The notes: a model not told the origin generated them from the sequence alone. A DNA stretch of 21,874 bases from an uncultured Solobacterium sp. (GCA_900547815.1 URHY01000036.1:1-21874); one strand, 5' to 3'; counted from the stretch's first letter, positions 7,754 through 15,230 are shown. Numbers and translations are program-made.

Positions 7754-7761
7754 GTTATAAT
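7732..7761 (+). promoter_or_regulatory. Promoter of rpsF-ssb-rpsR, embedded in the upstream terminator
   Basis: The extended -10 TGTTATAAT lies at 7753-7761. A TTTACA -35 lies at 7732-7737, in the terminator loop, with an 18-base spacer. The predicted transcript start is near 7768. The same nine-base -10 element recurs at 14400-14408 and on the minus strand at 2147-2139. Confidence 0.75.
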
Positions 7762-7762
7762 A

Positions 7763-7802
7763 ACGAAGCAGGTTTATGCCTGTTCTCTGCTTCGTAAGAA
7801 GC
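7763..7802 (+). promoter_or_regulatory. rpsF leader with two mutually exclusive hairpins, candidate autoregulatory element
   Basis: ACGAAGCAG (7763-7771) is perfectly complementary to CTGCTTCGT (7787-7795). The same GCTTC (7789-7793) can instead pair with GAAGC (7798-7802) around a GTAA loop, a GNRA-type tetraloop. The two stems exclude each other and lie just upstream of the strong AAAGGGAGGTG ribosome binding site (7813-7823). rpsF leaders in many bacteria bind the S6:S18 complex. The CCG trinucleotide of that motif is not visible here, so the ligand is uncertain. If transcription starts at 7768, only four pairs of the first stem are transcribed. Confidence 0.45.
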
Positions 7803-7828
7803 CAAAAAGACCAAAGGGAGGTGTACAC

Positions 7829-8122
7829 ATGAAAAAATATGAAATTATGTACATTGTGAATGCATCTTTAGATGATGCAGCGTTCAAAACAGTTTCAGAT
7901 CGTTTACATGCAACAATCACTGAAAACGGTGGTTCAATTGACAAAGTAGATGACTGGGGTGTGAAAGAATTCGCTTACGAAATCGATCACATGAAAAAGG
8001 GACACTATGTAGTTATCAATGTAACTGCAAACAATGCAGGAGTTTTCGAATTCCAACGTTTGTCTCGTATCAGCAACAATGTTATTCGTATTATGGTTGT
8101 AAAAACTGAAAGCGAAAAATAA
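7829..8122 (+). CDS. rpsF: 30S ribosomal protein uS6
   Basis: The 97-residue product begins MKKYEIMYIVNASLDD and has WGVKEFAYEIDHMKKGHYVV, both typical of uS6, which binds the central domain of 16S rRNA together with uS18. Its length is normal for the family. A near-perfect ribosome binding site AAAGGGAGGTG (7813-7823) sits five bases before the ATG. It is the first gene of rpsF-ssb-rpsR, an order conserved across Bacillota; uS6 and uS18 assemble as a dimer, which explains their shared transcript. The leader upstream may let that dimer control the operon. Confidence 0.97.
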   Translation: MKKYEIMYIVNASLDDAAFKTVSDRLHATITENGGSIDKVDDWGVKEFAYEIDHMKKGHYVVINVTANNAGVFEFQRLSRISNNVIRIMVVKTESEK

Positions 8123-8140
8123 TCGAGGTTAAATAAAAAT

Positions 8141-8659
8141 ATGATTAATAGAGTAGTGTTAGTTGGGCGTTTAACACGTGATCCAGAATTACGTAAAACG
8201 CAAGGCGGAACAAGTGTTTGCTCATTCACAATGGCAGTTGGTCGTCGTGTTCAAACACAAGGACAGCCAGATGCAGATTTTATTAACTGTGTAGCTTGGA
8301 ATAAAACAGCTGATTTAATGACACAGTATTTACACAAAGGTTCATTGATTGGTTTAGAAGGACGTATTCAAACTCGTTCTTATGATAATCAGCAAGGACA
8401 AAGGGTATATGTTACAGAGGTTGTGGCAGAAAGTGTTCAATTCTTAGAACCAAAAAATGCTCAATCAAATTATTCAGCTCCAAGCCAAGATTATGGAATG
8501 AATCAAGGTTTTGCTCAAAATACATATGCTGCTCCTGTGCAGAATGGATATAATCAAAATCCATATTCAAATCCTGTGCAGAATACAAATAATGCATTTG
8601 ATTCAACATTCAATGCAGATGACTCACTAGATATTGCTAGTGATGACTTACCATTCTAG
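8141..8659 (+). CDS. ssb: Single-stranded DNA-binding protein
   Basis: The 172-residue SSB has an N-terminal OB fold (about residues 1-105; [17 protein letters not shown] at the start, [12 protein letters not shown] in the core). A flexible Q/N/Y-rich linker follows (about 108-155), then the acidic tip ending DDLPF that recruits replication and repair partners. The protein coats single-stranded DNA as a tetramer during replication and recombination. The linker holds a short internal repeat: the 12-mer CCTGTGCAGAAT appears at 8534-8545 and 8573-8584, 13 codons apart, encoding PVQN both times. It starts 18 bases after rpsF with a modest GAGG site and is cotranscribed with both ribosomal genes. 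Confidence 0.97.
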   Translation: MINRVVLVGRLTRDPELRKTQGGTSVCSFTMAVGRRVQTQGQPDADFINCVAWNKTADLMTQYLHKGSLIGLEGRIQTRSYDNQQGQRVYVTEVVAESVQFLEPKNAQSNYSAPSQDYGMNQGFAQNTYAAPVQNGYNQNPYSNPVQNTNNAFDSTFNADDSLDIASDDLPF

Positions 8660-8676
8660 AAAGGAAGGACTTACTT

Positions 8677-8907
8677 ATGGCATTTAAAAAACAACGTATG
8701 GGTCGTAAAAAAGTTTGTTACTTCACTAAGAACAAAATTAAGGAAATCGACTACAAAGACGTAGAATTATTAAAACGTTTCATCAACGCTAACGGAAAAA
8801 TTATTCCTAGACGTGTAACTGGAACTCGTGCAAAATACCAAAGAATGTTAGCAACAGCTATTAAACGTGCTCGTCAAATGGCTTTGTTACCTTACGTGGT
8901 TGACTAA
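8677..8907 (+). CDS. rpsR: 30S ribosomal protein uS18
   Basis: The 76-residue product has the uS18 core [22 protein letters not shown] followed by [26 protein letters not shown]. It binds 16S rRNA in the platform as a heterodimer with uS6. Length and basic character are normal. A GAAAGGAAGGA stretch lies ahead of the ATG. A single cysteine is present in [10 protein letters not shown]. It is the last gene of the rpsF operon, with a terminator three bases after the stop. Confidence 0.97.
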   Translation: MAFKKQRMGRKKVCYFTKNKIKEIDYKDVELLKRFINANGKIIPRRVTGTRAKYQRMLATAIKRARQMALLPYVVD

Positions 8908-8909
8908 TT

Positions 8910-8937
8910 AGACTTCATATATTGAAGTCTTTTTTTT
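8910..8937 (+). terminator. Rho-independent terminator of rpsF-ssb-rpsR
   Basis: AGACTTCA (8910-8917) pairs perfectly with TGAAGTCT (8923-8930) around a TATAT loop, followed by T8 (8930-8937). The 3' arm contains the -35 of the next promoter. Confidence 0.92.
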
Positions 8938-8950
8938 ATTTTTATATAAT
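8922..8950 (+). promoter_or_regulatory. Promoter of yybS-gdpP-rplI-dnaB-walJ, overlapping the rpsR terminator
   Basis: TTGAAG (8922-8927) lies in the loop edge and 3' arm of the terminator. It is followed by a 17-base spacer and a perfect TATAAT (8945-8950). The predicted transcript start, six bases further on, is position 8957, the A of the yybS ATG, which implies a leaderless mRNA. Confidence 0.65.
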
Positions 8951-8956
8951 AAGAAT

Positions 8957-9811
8957 ATGATTAAAACGAAACAAATCACAAAAGGTGCTATGGTTTGCGC
9001 TATTTATGGAGCTTTATTATTTTTAAATCAACAAAGTGCATTAATGATTGAATCCAGTGCTTCTTGGATTTTTGCTTTCCCTGTGCTAATTTATACGGCG
9101 ATGAGTGGAGTCAAAATGGGAGCTTTGGTTACAATATGCATGGGTTTGATGACGATGGTTTTTGGAGGATTTACAACCTGGTTTTATAGTTGGACTTCTT
9201 TGTTGATTGGATATTTTTATGGATTAGGGGTTTTTAAACATTTTAAGAATATGACAAATTTTATTTTTTGTTTTATTCTTTCTATAATAGCAAATTTATG
9301 CATAATTCTATTATGGAGTACATTGTTCGGTATTGATTTCTATGAGGATTTCCTCATGATTTCACAATATATTCCATTTATCAGTTTAAAAGTTTTCACA
9401 TACTTGATGATAGGTATGCTAGGACTTTTACAAGCTTTATGTATTCACTTAGTCGCATTGATGGTATGCATGCGTATGCATATGGATATTGTTCCATTGC
9501 AGCCATTATCGAAGGTACAAAGCCCAAGATGGGTTGGAGTATGTTCTGTTGTGGTGTGGATTGCATTCTTTTTTATTCAAAATGTGATAGAATGTCCAAC
9601 GGGGATCGTTGATTTAGCACAAATTATTTTCTTTGTGGATTGTGCTTTACTTTTATATTTTGGTGTTGTTTATTTTATGAGTTTATGTGTAAAGTATCAA
9701 AAAAAGAGATGGTCATTCCTTTCTATTTTTGGTGCTTTTATACCTGGGCTTAATTTGTTGTGGATACTTATGGGAGAATTAGACTGTCTTTTACAGTTGA
9801 GAAAAGAATAG
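8957..9811 (+). CDS. yybS: YybS-like DUF2232 membrane protein
   Basis: The 284-residue, very hydrophobic protein has about seven to eight transmembrane segments and the N-terminal pattern TKQITKGAMVCAIYGALLFL found in DUF2232/YybS proteins. The exact function is not established. Members regularly sit directly before gdpP, as here, where the gene ends 11 bases before the gdpP ATG. The conserved N-terminus supports the start at 8957 even though no Shine-Dalgarno site precedes it. An internal ATG at 8990 follows AAAAGGTG but would cut off the conserved TKQITKGA segment. The promoter places the transcript start on the ATG itself. Confidence 0.8.
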   Translation: MIKTKQITKGAMVCAIYGALLFLNQQSALMIESSASWIFAFPVLIYTAMSGVKMGALVTICMGLMTMVFGGFTTWFYSWTSLLIGYFYGLGVFKHFKNMTNFIFCFILSIIANLCIILLWSTLFGIDFYEDFLMISQYIPFISLKVFTYLMIGMLGLLQALCIHLVALMVCMRMHMDIVPLQPLSKVQSPRWVGVCSVVVWIAFFFIQNVIECPTGIVDLAQIIFFVDCALLLYFGVVYFMSLCVKYQKKRWSFLSIFGAFIPGLNLLWILMGELDCLLQLRKE

Positions 9812-9822
9812 AGGTTTTCTAT

Positions 9823-11793
9823 ATGAAACAATTTGAAAAGTGGCGTAGTCTGTGCGTTACTGGTCTAGTACTAGGTTGCATATTAGCGCTATTGTTATTT
9901 TTGAAAAAAGAATTCATAATCATGGTTGCAATTTTGATTATATGGATTATTTTTATCTGTGCTTTCTTTGGCTTTTGGAAGTCTTTGAAGAAGCATGGTA
10001 TGAAAACAGAGGTAGATATTTCAAGGGTTTTAGGAAAAGATGCTAAAGATGCACTGAATTTTGGCGATGTTGGTATTTTAACCTACAACGAAGAATATAT
10101 TGTAACATGGGCATCACCTTTTTTTAAAGAAAAAGGCATTATATTAACGAATAGTAAATTAACAAGCTGGATCAGCAATATTCGTACTCTATTTGATGAT
10201 GATGTGGATATGGTCATTGGTAAGAGTGAGGGCCGTATTTATGAAATCACACGTAAAAGAGATGCTCAAATATTGTATGTTAAAGACATTACAGACTATT
10301 ATAATATGCGTCAGCAATATCTTGATAATGAAATTGTGGTTGGTTTGTTGCAGTTAGATAATTATATGGAATATCAATCTTATGAAAATGAAGAAATCAT
10401 GGCACAAATCAATACGCATTTAAGAACTTCTTTAGTAACTTGGGCAAAAGAAAACAAAATGTTTGTGAGACGTTTACGTTCGGATCGTTTCTTGGTTATT
10501 TTAAATAAAGAGATTTTAACTCAAGTGCGCAAACAGAATTTTACGATTTTACAGTTAATCAAAGATGAAGCTAATAAATTAGATGTATCTATTACATTAA
10601 GTATGGCCTTTGCGTATGGCTCGAATGATTTTACAGTTTTAGATGATATGGTCAATGAATTGATTGAATTAGCTCAAAGTCGTGGTGGTGATCAGGCTGC
10701 TATCCGTGCGAGTGGGGGAACTGTTCAATTTGTGGGAGGAAACTCAGAGACGAGCTCGACTCGTTCTAAAGTACGTGTTCGTATTATGGCACAATCAATT
10801 CAAGAAGCTATCATGGAATCAAATCGTGTTTATATTGCAGGACATGTTATGAGTGATTTTGACTGTATGGGAGCTTGTCTTGCCTTATCTAGTTGGGCGC
10901 ATGCGTTAGGTAAAGATGTATATATTGTTTTAAAAGATGTACCTAGAGATGAGCAACTTCAAGAAGTGATGAATTCATTTAGCTCAGTTGTTCAAGAAAG
11001 GCATAATTTGGTTACTCCAGATGAGGCTATGGCTTCCATAGATTTCAATAAAGATTTATTAATTATGGCTGATCATGGTATTCCAGCTATTTCGAGTGCT
11101 AGAGATTTCGTAGAACAATGCAATCGTATTCTAGTGATTGATCATCATAGGCGTAGTGATACATTTGTGAAAAATACTTTATTAACTTATGTTGAAAGTA
11201 GTGCAAGTTCTGCTTGTGAATTAATTGTAGAATTACTTCAGAATATTCCCAATCATATTCCTATTTTTGAAATGGAAGCTACTATTATGTATTTGGGTAT
11301 TTTAGTGGATACAAACCGCTTTAAAATGCATACAGATGCACGTACATTTGAGGCGGCCGCTGCTTTACAAAACTGGGGTGCTAATACTAAGCGTGCCGAA
11401 AAAGCATTGTGTGAAGACTATTTGTATTTCTCAATGAAGAATGCTTTAATTCAACAAGCGAAACCATATTATAATCATTTTATGATTGCAGCTATTGAAG
11501 ATGAAACATTAGAAAAAACTATGATGGCTCAAGTATCGCAGGCCTTATTGTTGATAAAAGGATGTGTAGCTAGTTTTACCATTGCGAAAGTAAAGAATAA
11601 TCCAAATGCGGTTGCGGTAAGCGCACGCAGTGATGGTTCATATAATGTTCAAAAGATTATGGAAAAATTAAATGGTGGTGGTCACTTTAGTGCGGCTGCT
11701 GTAGAAAGAGAAGATGTATCCGTACAACATATGAAGGATATGATCTTAAAATGTATAGAGGAGGAACAAAACAATGAAAGTAATATTGCTTAA
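9823..11793 (+). CDS. gdpP: Cyclic-di-AMP phosphodiesterase GdpP
   Basis: GdpP hydrolyses the second messenger c-di-AMP to pApA at the membrane and so affects osmotic and cell-wall control. The 656-residue product has two N-terminal transmembrane helices (about 10-27 and 31-50), a PAS-like region, a degenerate GGDEF domain (RSDRF at 219-223 where GGDEF would stand) and a C-terminal DHH/DHHA1 phosphodiesterase. Metal and catalytic residues are all present: D345 and D347 (SDFD), D417-H418, D440-H441-H442, D496, and the DHHA1 motif GGGH at 618-621. AGAGG at 9810-9814 sets the ATG at 9823; an in-frame extension to 9760 would overlap yybS and has no ribosome site. Its length matches B. subtilis GdpP (about 659). 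It overlaps rplI by 20 bases. Confidence 0.95.
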   Translation: MKQFEKWRSLCVTGLVLGCILALLLFLKKEFIIMVAILIIWIIFICAFFGFWKSLKKHGMKTEVDISRVLGKDAKDALNFGDVGILTYNEEYIVTWASPFFKEKGIILTNSKLTSWISNIRTLFDDDVDMVIGKSEGRIYEITRKRDAQILYVKDITDYYNMRQQYLDNEIVVGLLQLDNYMEYQSYENEEIMAQINTHLRTSLVTWAKENKMFVRRLRSDRFLVILNKEILTQVRKQNFTILQLIKDEANKLDVSITLSMAFAYGSNDFTVLDDMVNELIELAQSRGGDQAAIRASGGTVQFVGGNSETSSTRSKVRVRIMAQSIQEAIMESNRVYIAGHVMSDFDCMGACLALSSWAHALGKDVYIVLKDVPRDEQLQEVMNSFSSVVQERHNLVTPDEAMASIDFNKDLLIMADHGIPAISSARDFVEQCNRILVIDHHRRSDTFVKNTLLTYVESSASSACELIVELLQNIPNHIPIFEMEATIMYLGILVDTNRFKMHTDARTFEAAAALQNWGANTKRAEKALCEDYLYFSMKNALIQQAKPYYNHFMIAAIEDETLEKTMMAQVSQALLLIKGCVASFTIAKVKNNPNAVAVSARSDGSYNVQKIMEKLNGGGHFSAAAVEREDVSVQHMKDMILKCIEEEQNNESNIA

Positions 11794-12223
11794 AGATATT
11801 CGTAAATTAGGAAAGAAAGACGATGTAGTAGAAGTAAGTGATGGATATGCAAGAAACTTCTTGTTCAAAAACAAGTCTGCCATTGCCTATACAAAGGGTT
11901 CTGCCAAAGTTCTAGATCAACAAATGGAAGAAAGAGCCGAACATGAAGCTGAACTAAAAAAAGAGGCTGAGGCTTTGAGTGAAACCTTAAAGGGAATTAC
12001 TTTGGAATTTAGATTAAGTACAGGTAAAAATGGAGCTACTTTTGGTTCTGTTTCTAGTAAACAAATTGTTGAGGCATTGGCAAAAAAAGGAATTCGTGTC
12101 GATAAAAGAAAACTTCAATTAGAACAATCAATTGCTTCATTGGGAGTAACGCGTGTTCCAGTTGATTTATATCGTGGACAAGTAATTGGTGAGATTGTTG
12201 TTCATGTAAGTGAAAAGGCATAG
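11774..12223 (+). CDS. rplI: 50S ribosomal protein bL9
   Basis: The 149-residue product starts MKVILLKDIRKLGKKDDVVEVSDGY, the RNA-binding N-terminal domain of bL9. A long central helix rich in E, A and K follows, then a C-terminal domain with GKNGATFGSVSSKQI. It binds 23S rRNA near the L1 stalk. GAGGAGG stands upstream of its ATG inside the end of gdpP, with which it overlaps by 20 bases. The gdpP-rplI-dnaB order is conserved in Bacillota. Confidence 0.97.
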   Translation: MKVILLKDIRKLGKKDDVVEVSDGYARNFLFKNKSAIAYTKGSAKVLDQQMEERAEHEAELKKEAEALSETLKGITLEFRLSTGKNGATFGSVSSKQIVEALAKKGIRVDKRKLQLEQSIASLGVTRVPVDLYRGQVIGEIVVHVSEKA

Positions 12224-12224
12224 T

Positions 12225-13571
12225 ATGTCTCGTGAAATGCCCAATGCAGTTTCCTTAGAACAATCTGTTCTTGGTTCTTTGATGGTATATCCAAGAGTTA
12301 TTCAGGATTGTCAGGAACTCGATTTACATGCAGAAGAATTTTATTTACCTTCTCATCAACAGATTTATCAAGCGATATGTACGATTCATGAAAATGGTCA
12401 GCCCATTGATATGAATACAGTCATCACGCGTTTACAGGAAACGGATCAGTTGGAATCTAGTCAAGGAGCGGATTATATTATTCGCTTATCGGATTCAGCA
12501 ATTTCAAGTGCTACTTCACGATCATATATTGAAACAATTAAAAATAAAGCACAATTAAGAAAACTGATTTATGTTGCAGATCAAATTAGTGAAGAAGGAT
12601 ATTCATCTGGAGAAGATATTGATACAGTACTTGACGATGCTGAACGTTTGGTTATGGATGTAACACGTCATCGTAGAGGTAGTGAATTTGAATCAAGTGA
12701 AGAAATTGTTTCGCGTGTTATTAATGAATTAAAAGAGCTTCGTACGATGAAGGGAGTAACTGGAATTGAAACTGGTTATGTCTTATTGGATCGTATGACA
12801 AATGGATTTCAGCGTGGGGATCTAATTATTCTTGCAGCTCGTCCTGCCATGGGAAAGAGTGCCTTGGCTTTAAATTTTGCAGCTCAAGTTGCGAAACGTA
12901 ATGAAGGAGCTGTTGCGATATTCTCACTGGAAATGCCTAGTGATTCAATGATGAAACGTTTGATGAGTTCGGAATCTCAAGTTTATTCAGATAAGCTTCG
13001 TAGTGGTAAATTAACGAATGAAGAGATGTCCCGTTTATATGAGGCAGGTTCTCACTTGAGTGAAAGAAAGATTTTTATTGATGATACAAGTAGTATCAAG
13101 GTGTCTCAGATATTCTCGAAGTGTCGTAAATTAAAGAGTGAATATGGTTCGATTTCTTTAGTTGTGATTGACTATTTACAGTTGATTACAGGAACGCGTG
13201 CCGATTCTCGTCAACAAGAGGTCAGTGATATTTCGCGTAACCTAAAGATTCTAGCTAAAGAAATGGAATGTCCGGTTATCGCGCTATCGCAGCTTTCACG
13301 TAAGGTTGAAGAAAGAACGGATCATGAACCTCAATTATCGGATTTACGTGAGTCTGGATCTATTGAACAGGATGCCGATATTGTTATGTTCCTATATCGT
13401 AGTAATTATTATGATAAAGATAAGGAGTCTCAGGAAGAAACAGAAGTGGTTGATTTGTCTTTAGCGAAACATCGTAATGGTGGTATTGGAAAGATTCAAT
13501 TGGCTTTTGAAAAGAATATATCACGTTTTACCAATTTACAGGCTTCAGGAGATGATATTTATGCGCATTGA
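12225..13571 (+). CDS. dnaB: Replicative DNA helicase DnaB (DnaC in Bacillus)
   Basis: This hexameric ATP-driven helicase unwinds DNA at the replication fork. The 448-residue protein has the N-terminal DnaB domain (VSLEQSVLGSLM at 9-20) and a RecA-like C-terminal domain. Walker A is ARPAMGKSA with K211, Walker B is VVIDYLQL with D316, and SQLSRKVEERTDHEPQLSDLRESG is typical. No intein or insertion is visible. AAAAGG upstream supports the ATG at 12225, one base after the rplI stop; a GTG at 12210 would lie within rplI and has no site of its own. The end overlaps walJ by 11 bases. Confidence 0.96.
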   Translation: MSREMPNAVSLEQSVLGSLMVYPRVIQDCQELDLHAEEFYLPSHQQIYQAICTIHENGQPIDMNTVITRLQETDQLESSQGADYIIRLSDSAISSATSRSYIETIKNKAQLRKLIYVADQISEEGYSSGEDIDTVLDDAERLVMDVTRHRRGSEFESSEEIVSRVINELKELRTMKGVTGIETGYVLLDRMTNGFQRGDLIILAARPAMGKSALALNFAAQVAKRNEGAVAIFSLEMPSDSMMKRLMSSESQVYSDKLRSGKLTNEEMSRLYEAGSHLSERKIFIDDTSSIKVSQIFSKCRKLKSEYGSISLVVIDYLQLITGTRADSRQQEVSDISRNLKILAKEMECPVIALSQLSRKVEERTDHEPQLSDLRESGSIEQDADIVMFLYRSNYYDKDKESQEETEVVDLSLAKHRNGGIGKIQLAFEKNISRFTNLQASGDDIYAH

Positions 13572-14301
13572 TTTGTTGTGTAGTGGTTCAAAAGGCAATA
13601 GTTGTTTGATTCGTCATGGAAATACACAGCTATTAATTGACTGTGGTTCAACCAAAAAATATTTAATGGAAAGTTTTAAAAAGGTTGGAGCTTGTGTCGA
13701 TGATACAAATGGTGTTTTGATTAGTCATGCACATTCGGATCATGTTTCTCAATTAAAGCATTTCAAACATTTAGATGTATATTCGTATTGTGATTTAAAG
13801 GATGCTTTAGATAAACATGATGTATTCCCAAATCAAAAAATGATTTTTAATGATTTGAGTGTTCAATTTATTGGTTTATCACATGATTCACCTCATACCA
13901 TTGGTTTTGTGGTTGAGTCGGATAATGAAAAGCTAGTATATGTAACGGATACGGGGTATGTCCCAAATCAAATCAAGCCATATATTGCCAATGCAGATCA
14001 TTATATTTTTGAAAGTAATCATGATGTTAATCGTTTAATGCAGACAAATCGTCCAATGTTTTTAAAACAGCGGATTTTAAGTGATAATGGACATTTGAAT
14101 AATGAAGATTCAAGTTTGAACTTAACTTCTCTGATTAATGCGAAGACAAAGAATATTGTCTTGGCACATTTGAGTGAGGAAGCAAATACGCAAGATTTGG
14201 CTTTAGATACATTTTCGGATGTATTACTTAGAAAGGACTTACATCCTTCTAAAGTGGATGTAAGGGCGGCAAAACAGTTTGAAATTTTGACAATTGAGTA
14301 G
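13561..14301 (+). CDS. walJ: Metallo-beta-lactamase fold hydrolase, WalJ/YycJ family
   Basis: This 246-residue MBL-fold protein opens with LLCSGSKGNSCLI and has HAHSDH at residues 56-61. Later metal-ligand candidates are in SHDSPHTIGF, VTDTGY and LAHLSEEAN. The WalJ/YycJ family is thought to be a 5'-3' exonuclease-like enzyme linked to DNA repair and to coordination of division with replication. In B. subtilis the gene closes the walRK operon; here it directly follows dnaB and no walR or walK lies between. The ATG at 13561 is preceded by AGGAG and overlaps dnaB by 11 bases. In-frame codons back to 13477 lie within dnaB and are not used. It is the last gene of the operon. Confidence 0.88.
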   Translation: MRIDLLCSGSKGNSCLIRHGNTQLLIDCGSTKKYLMESFKKVGACVDDTNGVLISHAHSDHVSQLKHFKHLDVYSYCDLKDALDKHDVFPNQKMIFNDLSVQFIGLSHDSPHTIGFVVESDNEKLVYVTDTGYVPNQIKPYIANADHYIFESNHDVNRLMQTNRPMFLKQRILSDNGHLNNEDSSLNLTSLINAKTKNIVLAHLSEEANTQDLALDTFSDVLLRKDLHPSKVDVRAAKQFEILTIE

Positions 14302-14340
14302 AATTGTTTACTGATTAAAAAATTGAATATCTATATAATT

Positions 14341-14383
14341 AAGCACTGGAAGATTTGGCGAAAACCCTTTCTTTCAGTGTTTT
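14341..14383 (+). terminator. Hairpin after walJ / before upp, probable terminator
   Basis: CACTGGAAGA (14344-14353) pairs with TCTTTCAGTG (14370-14379) with one G-U pair, extended outward by two to three pairs. GG and CC in the loop can add an inner pairing. Only four T follow (14380-14383), so termination may be partial. A TATAAT at 14334-14339 lies just upstream, so the hairpin could also act as an attenuator for upp if that hexamer is used. Confidence 0.6.
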
Positions 14384-14399
14384 CTATTATGGATAAGGA

Positions 14400-14408
14400 T
14401 GTTATAAT
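14400..14408 (+). promoter_or_regulatory. Extended -10 promoter of the upp-atp operon
   Basis: TGTTATAAT at 14400-14408 is a perfect extended -10. The -35 region (TTTTCT at 14380-14385) is weak and is the T-tract of the preceding hairpin. The predicted start is near 14415, followed by AAAGGTAGG (14418-14426) before the upp ATG. Confidence 0.6.
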
Positions 14409-14434
14409 TATGACTATAAAGGTAGGTAATTTAA

Positions 14435-15055
14435 ATGTTAAAAGTTATTGATCATCCGTTGATTAAGCATAAATTAACAGTTATGCGAAAAAAAGAAACG
14501 GGAACGAAAGATTTTCGTCAAAACTTAGATGAAATTGGAGGATTAATGGTTTATGAAATCACACGTGATTTGCCTTTGAAACCAATTGAAATCGAAACAC
14601 CAATTTGTCAGTACACAGGCTATGAATTGGCTAAAAAAGTGGTGATTGTGCCAATTTTACGTGCTGGACTTGGTATGGTAAATGGAATTCAGGATTTGAT
14701 TCCAACCGCTAAAATTGCACATGTTGGTATGTATCGTGATGAAGAAACTTTAGAACCACACACTTATTTTGAAAAATATCCAAAGAATCTAGAAGAAGCT
14801 ATCACAATTGTAGTGGATCCAATGTTGGCAACAGGTGGATCGAGTGTGGCGGCTATCGATATGGTAAAAAAACAGGGTGCTACAAATATTAAATTAGTTT
14901 GTTTGGTTGGAGCTCCTGAAGGTGTGAAAACGGTTGAAGAAGCACATCCAGATGTAGATATTTATTTGGCATCATTAGATGATCATTTAAATGAGCATGG
15001 ATATATTGTTCCTGGTTTAGGAGATGCAGGCGATCGTATTTTCGGTACAAAATAG
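14435..15055 (+). CDS. upp: Uracil phosphoribosyltransferase
   Basis: This enzyme makes UMP from uracil and PRPP in pyrimidine salvage. The 206-residue product has [15 protein letters not shown] at the start, [10 protein letters not shown] in the middle, the PRPP-binding segment [11 protein letters not shown], and the uracil-contacting end [16 protein letters not shown]. Length is usual (about 208). AAAGGTAGG precedes the ATG. It is the promoter-proximal gene of the ATP synthase operon, the same position upp has in B. subtilis, and its stop is three bases from the atpZ-like start. Confidence 0.97.
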   Translation: MLKVIDHPLIKHKLTVMRKKETGTKDFRQNLDEIGGLMVYEITRDLPLKPIEIETPICQYTGYELAKKVVIVPILRAGLGMVNGIQDLIPTAKIAHVGMYRDEETLEPHTYFEKYPKNLEEAITIVVDPMLATGGSSVAAIDMVKKQGATNIKLVCLVGAPEGVKTVEEAHPDVDIYLASLDDHLNEHGYIVPGLGDAGDRIFGTK

Positions 15056-15058
15056 TTG

Positions 15059-15226
15059 ATGAAACCTTATGCTTTTTCGGGAATGCTATGCACGAGTATG
15101 CTGATCTTTGGCCTGATTGGTTACAATATTGATGGTTGGTTACATACTACCCCACTATTTGTGATTATTGGTTTATTATATAGCATAATTGGTAGTGTGA
15201 TTTTATTAATTAAAAAATCGAGGTAG
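15059..15226 (+). CDS. AtpZ-like small membrane protein of the ATP synthase operon
   Basis: This 55-residue protein has two predicted transmembrane helices (about 7-22 and 33-51). The interhelical pattern GYNIDGWLHTTPLF followed by GLLYSIIG matches AtpZ-type proteins (PF09527: G, D, then T-P-x-F and glycines in helix 2). Such proteins are proposed to work with AtpI in assembly of the c-ring or in Mg2+ uptake. It is shorter than the usual 70-100 residues. The start ATG is three bases after the upp stop without a clear ribosome site, so it probably depends on coupling; a TTG at 15056 is an alternative. The atpI gene starts five bases after its stop. Confidence 0.7.
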   Translation: MKPYAFSGMLCTSMLIFGLIGYNIDGWLHTTPLFVIIGLLYSIIGSVILLIKKSR

Positions 15227-15230
15227 AACA

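Noticed and set aside
9760..9822. Extended gdpP start inside yybS
   Set aside because: No ribosome site; the GdpP N-terminus and AGAGG at 9810 fit ATG 9823.
13477..13560. Extended walJ start
   Set aside because: These codons lie inside the dnaB coding end; the conserved MBL N-terminus begins at 13561.
14302..14434. PyrR-type or other known pyrimidine riboregulator before upp
   Set aside because: No PyrR anti-antiterminator consensus could be seen; only a simple hairpin is supported.
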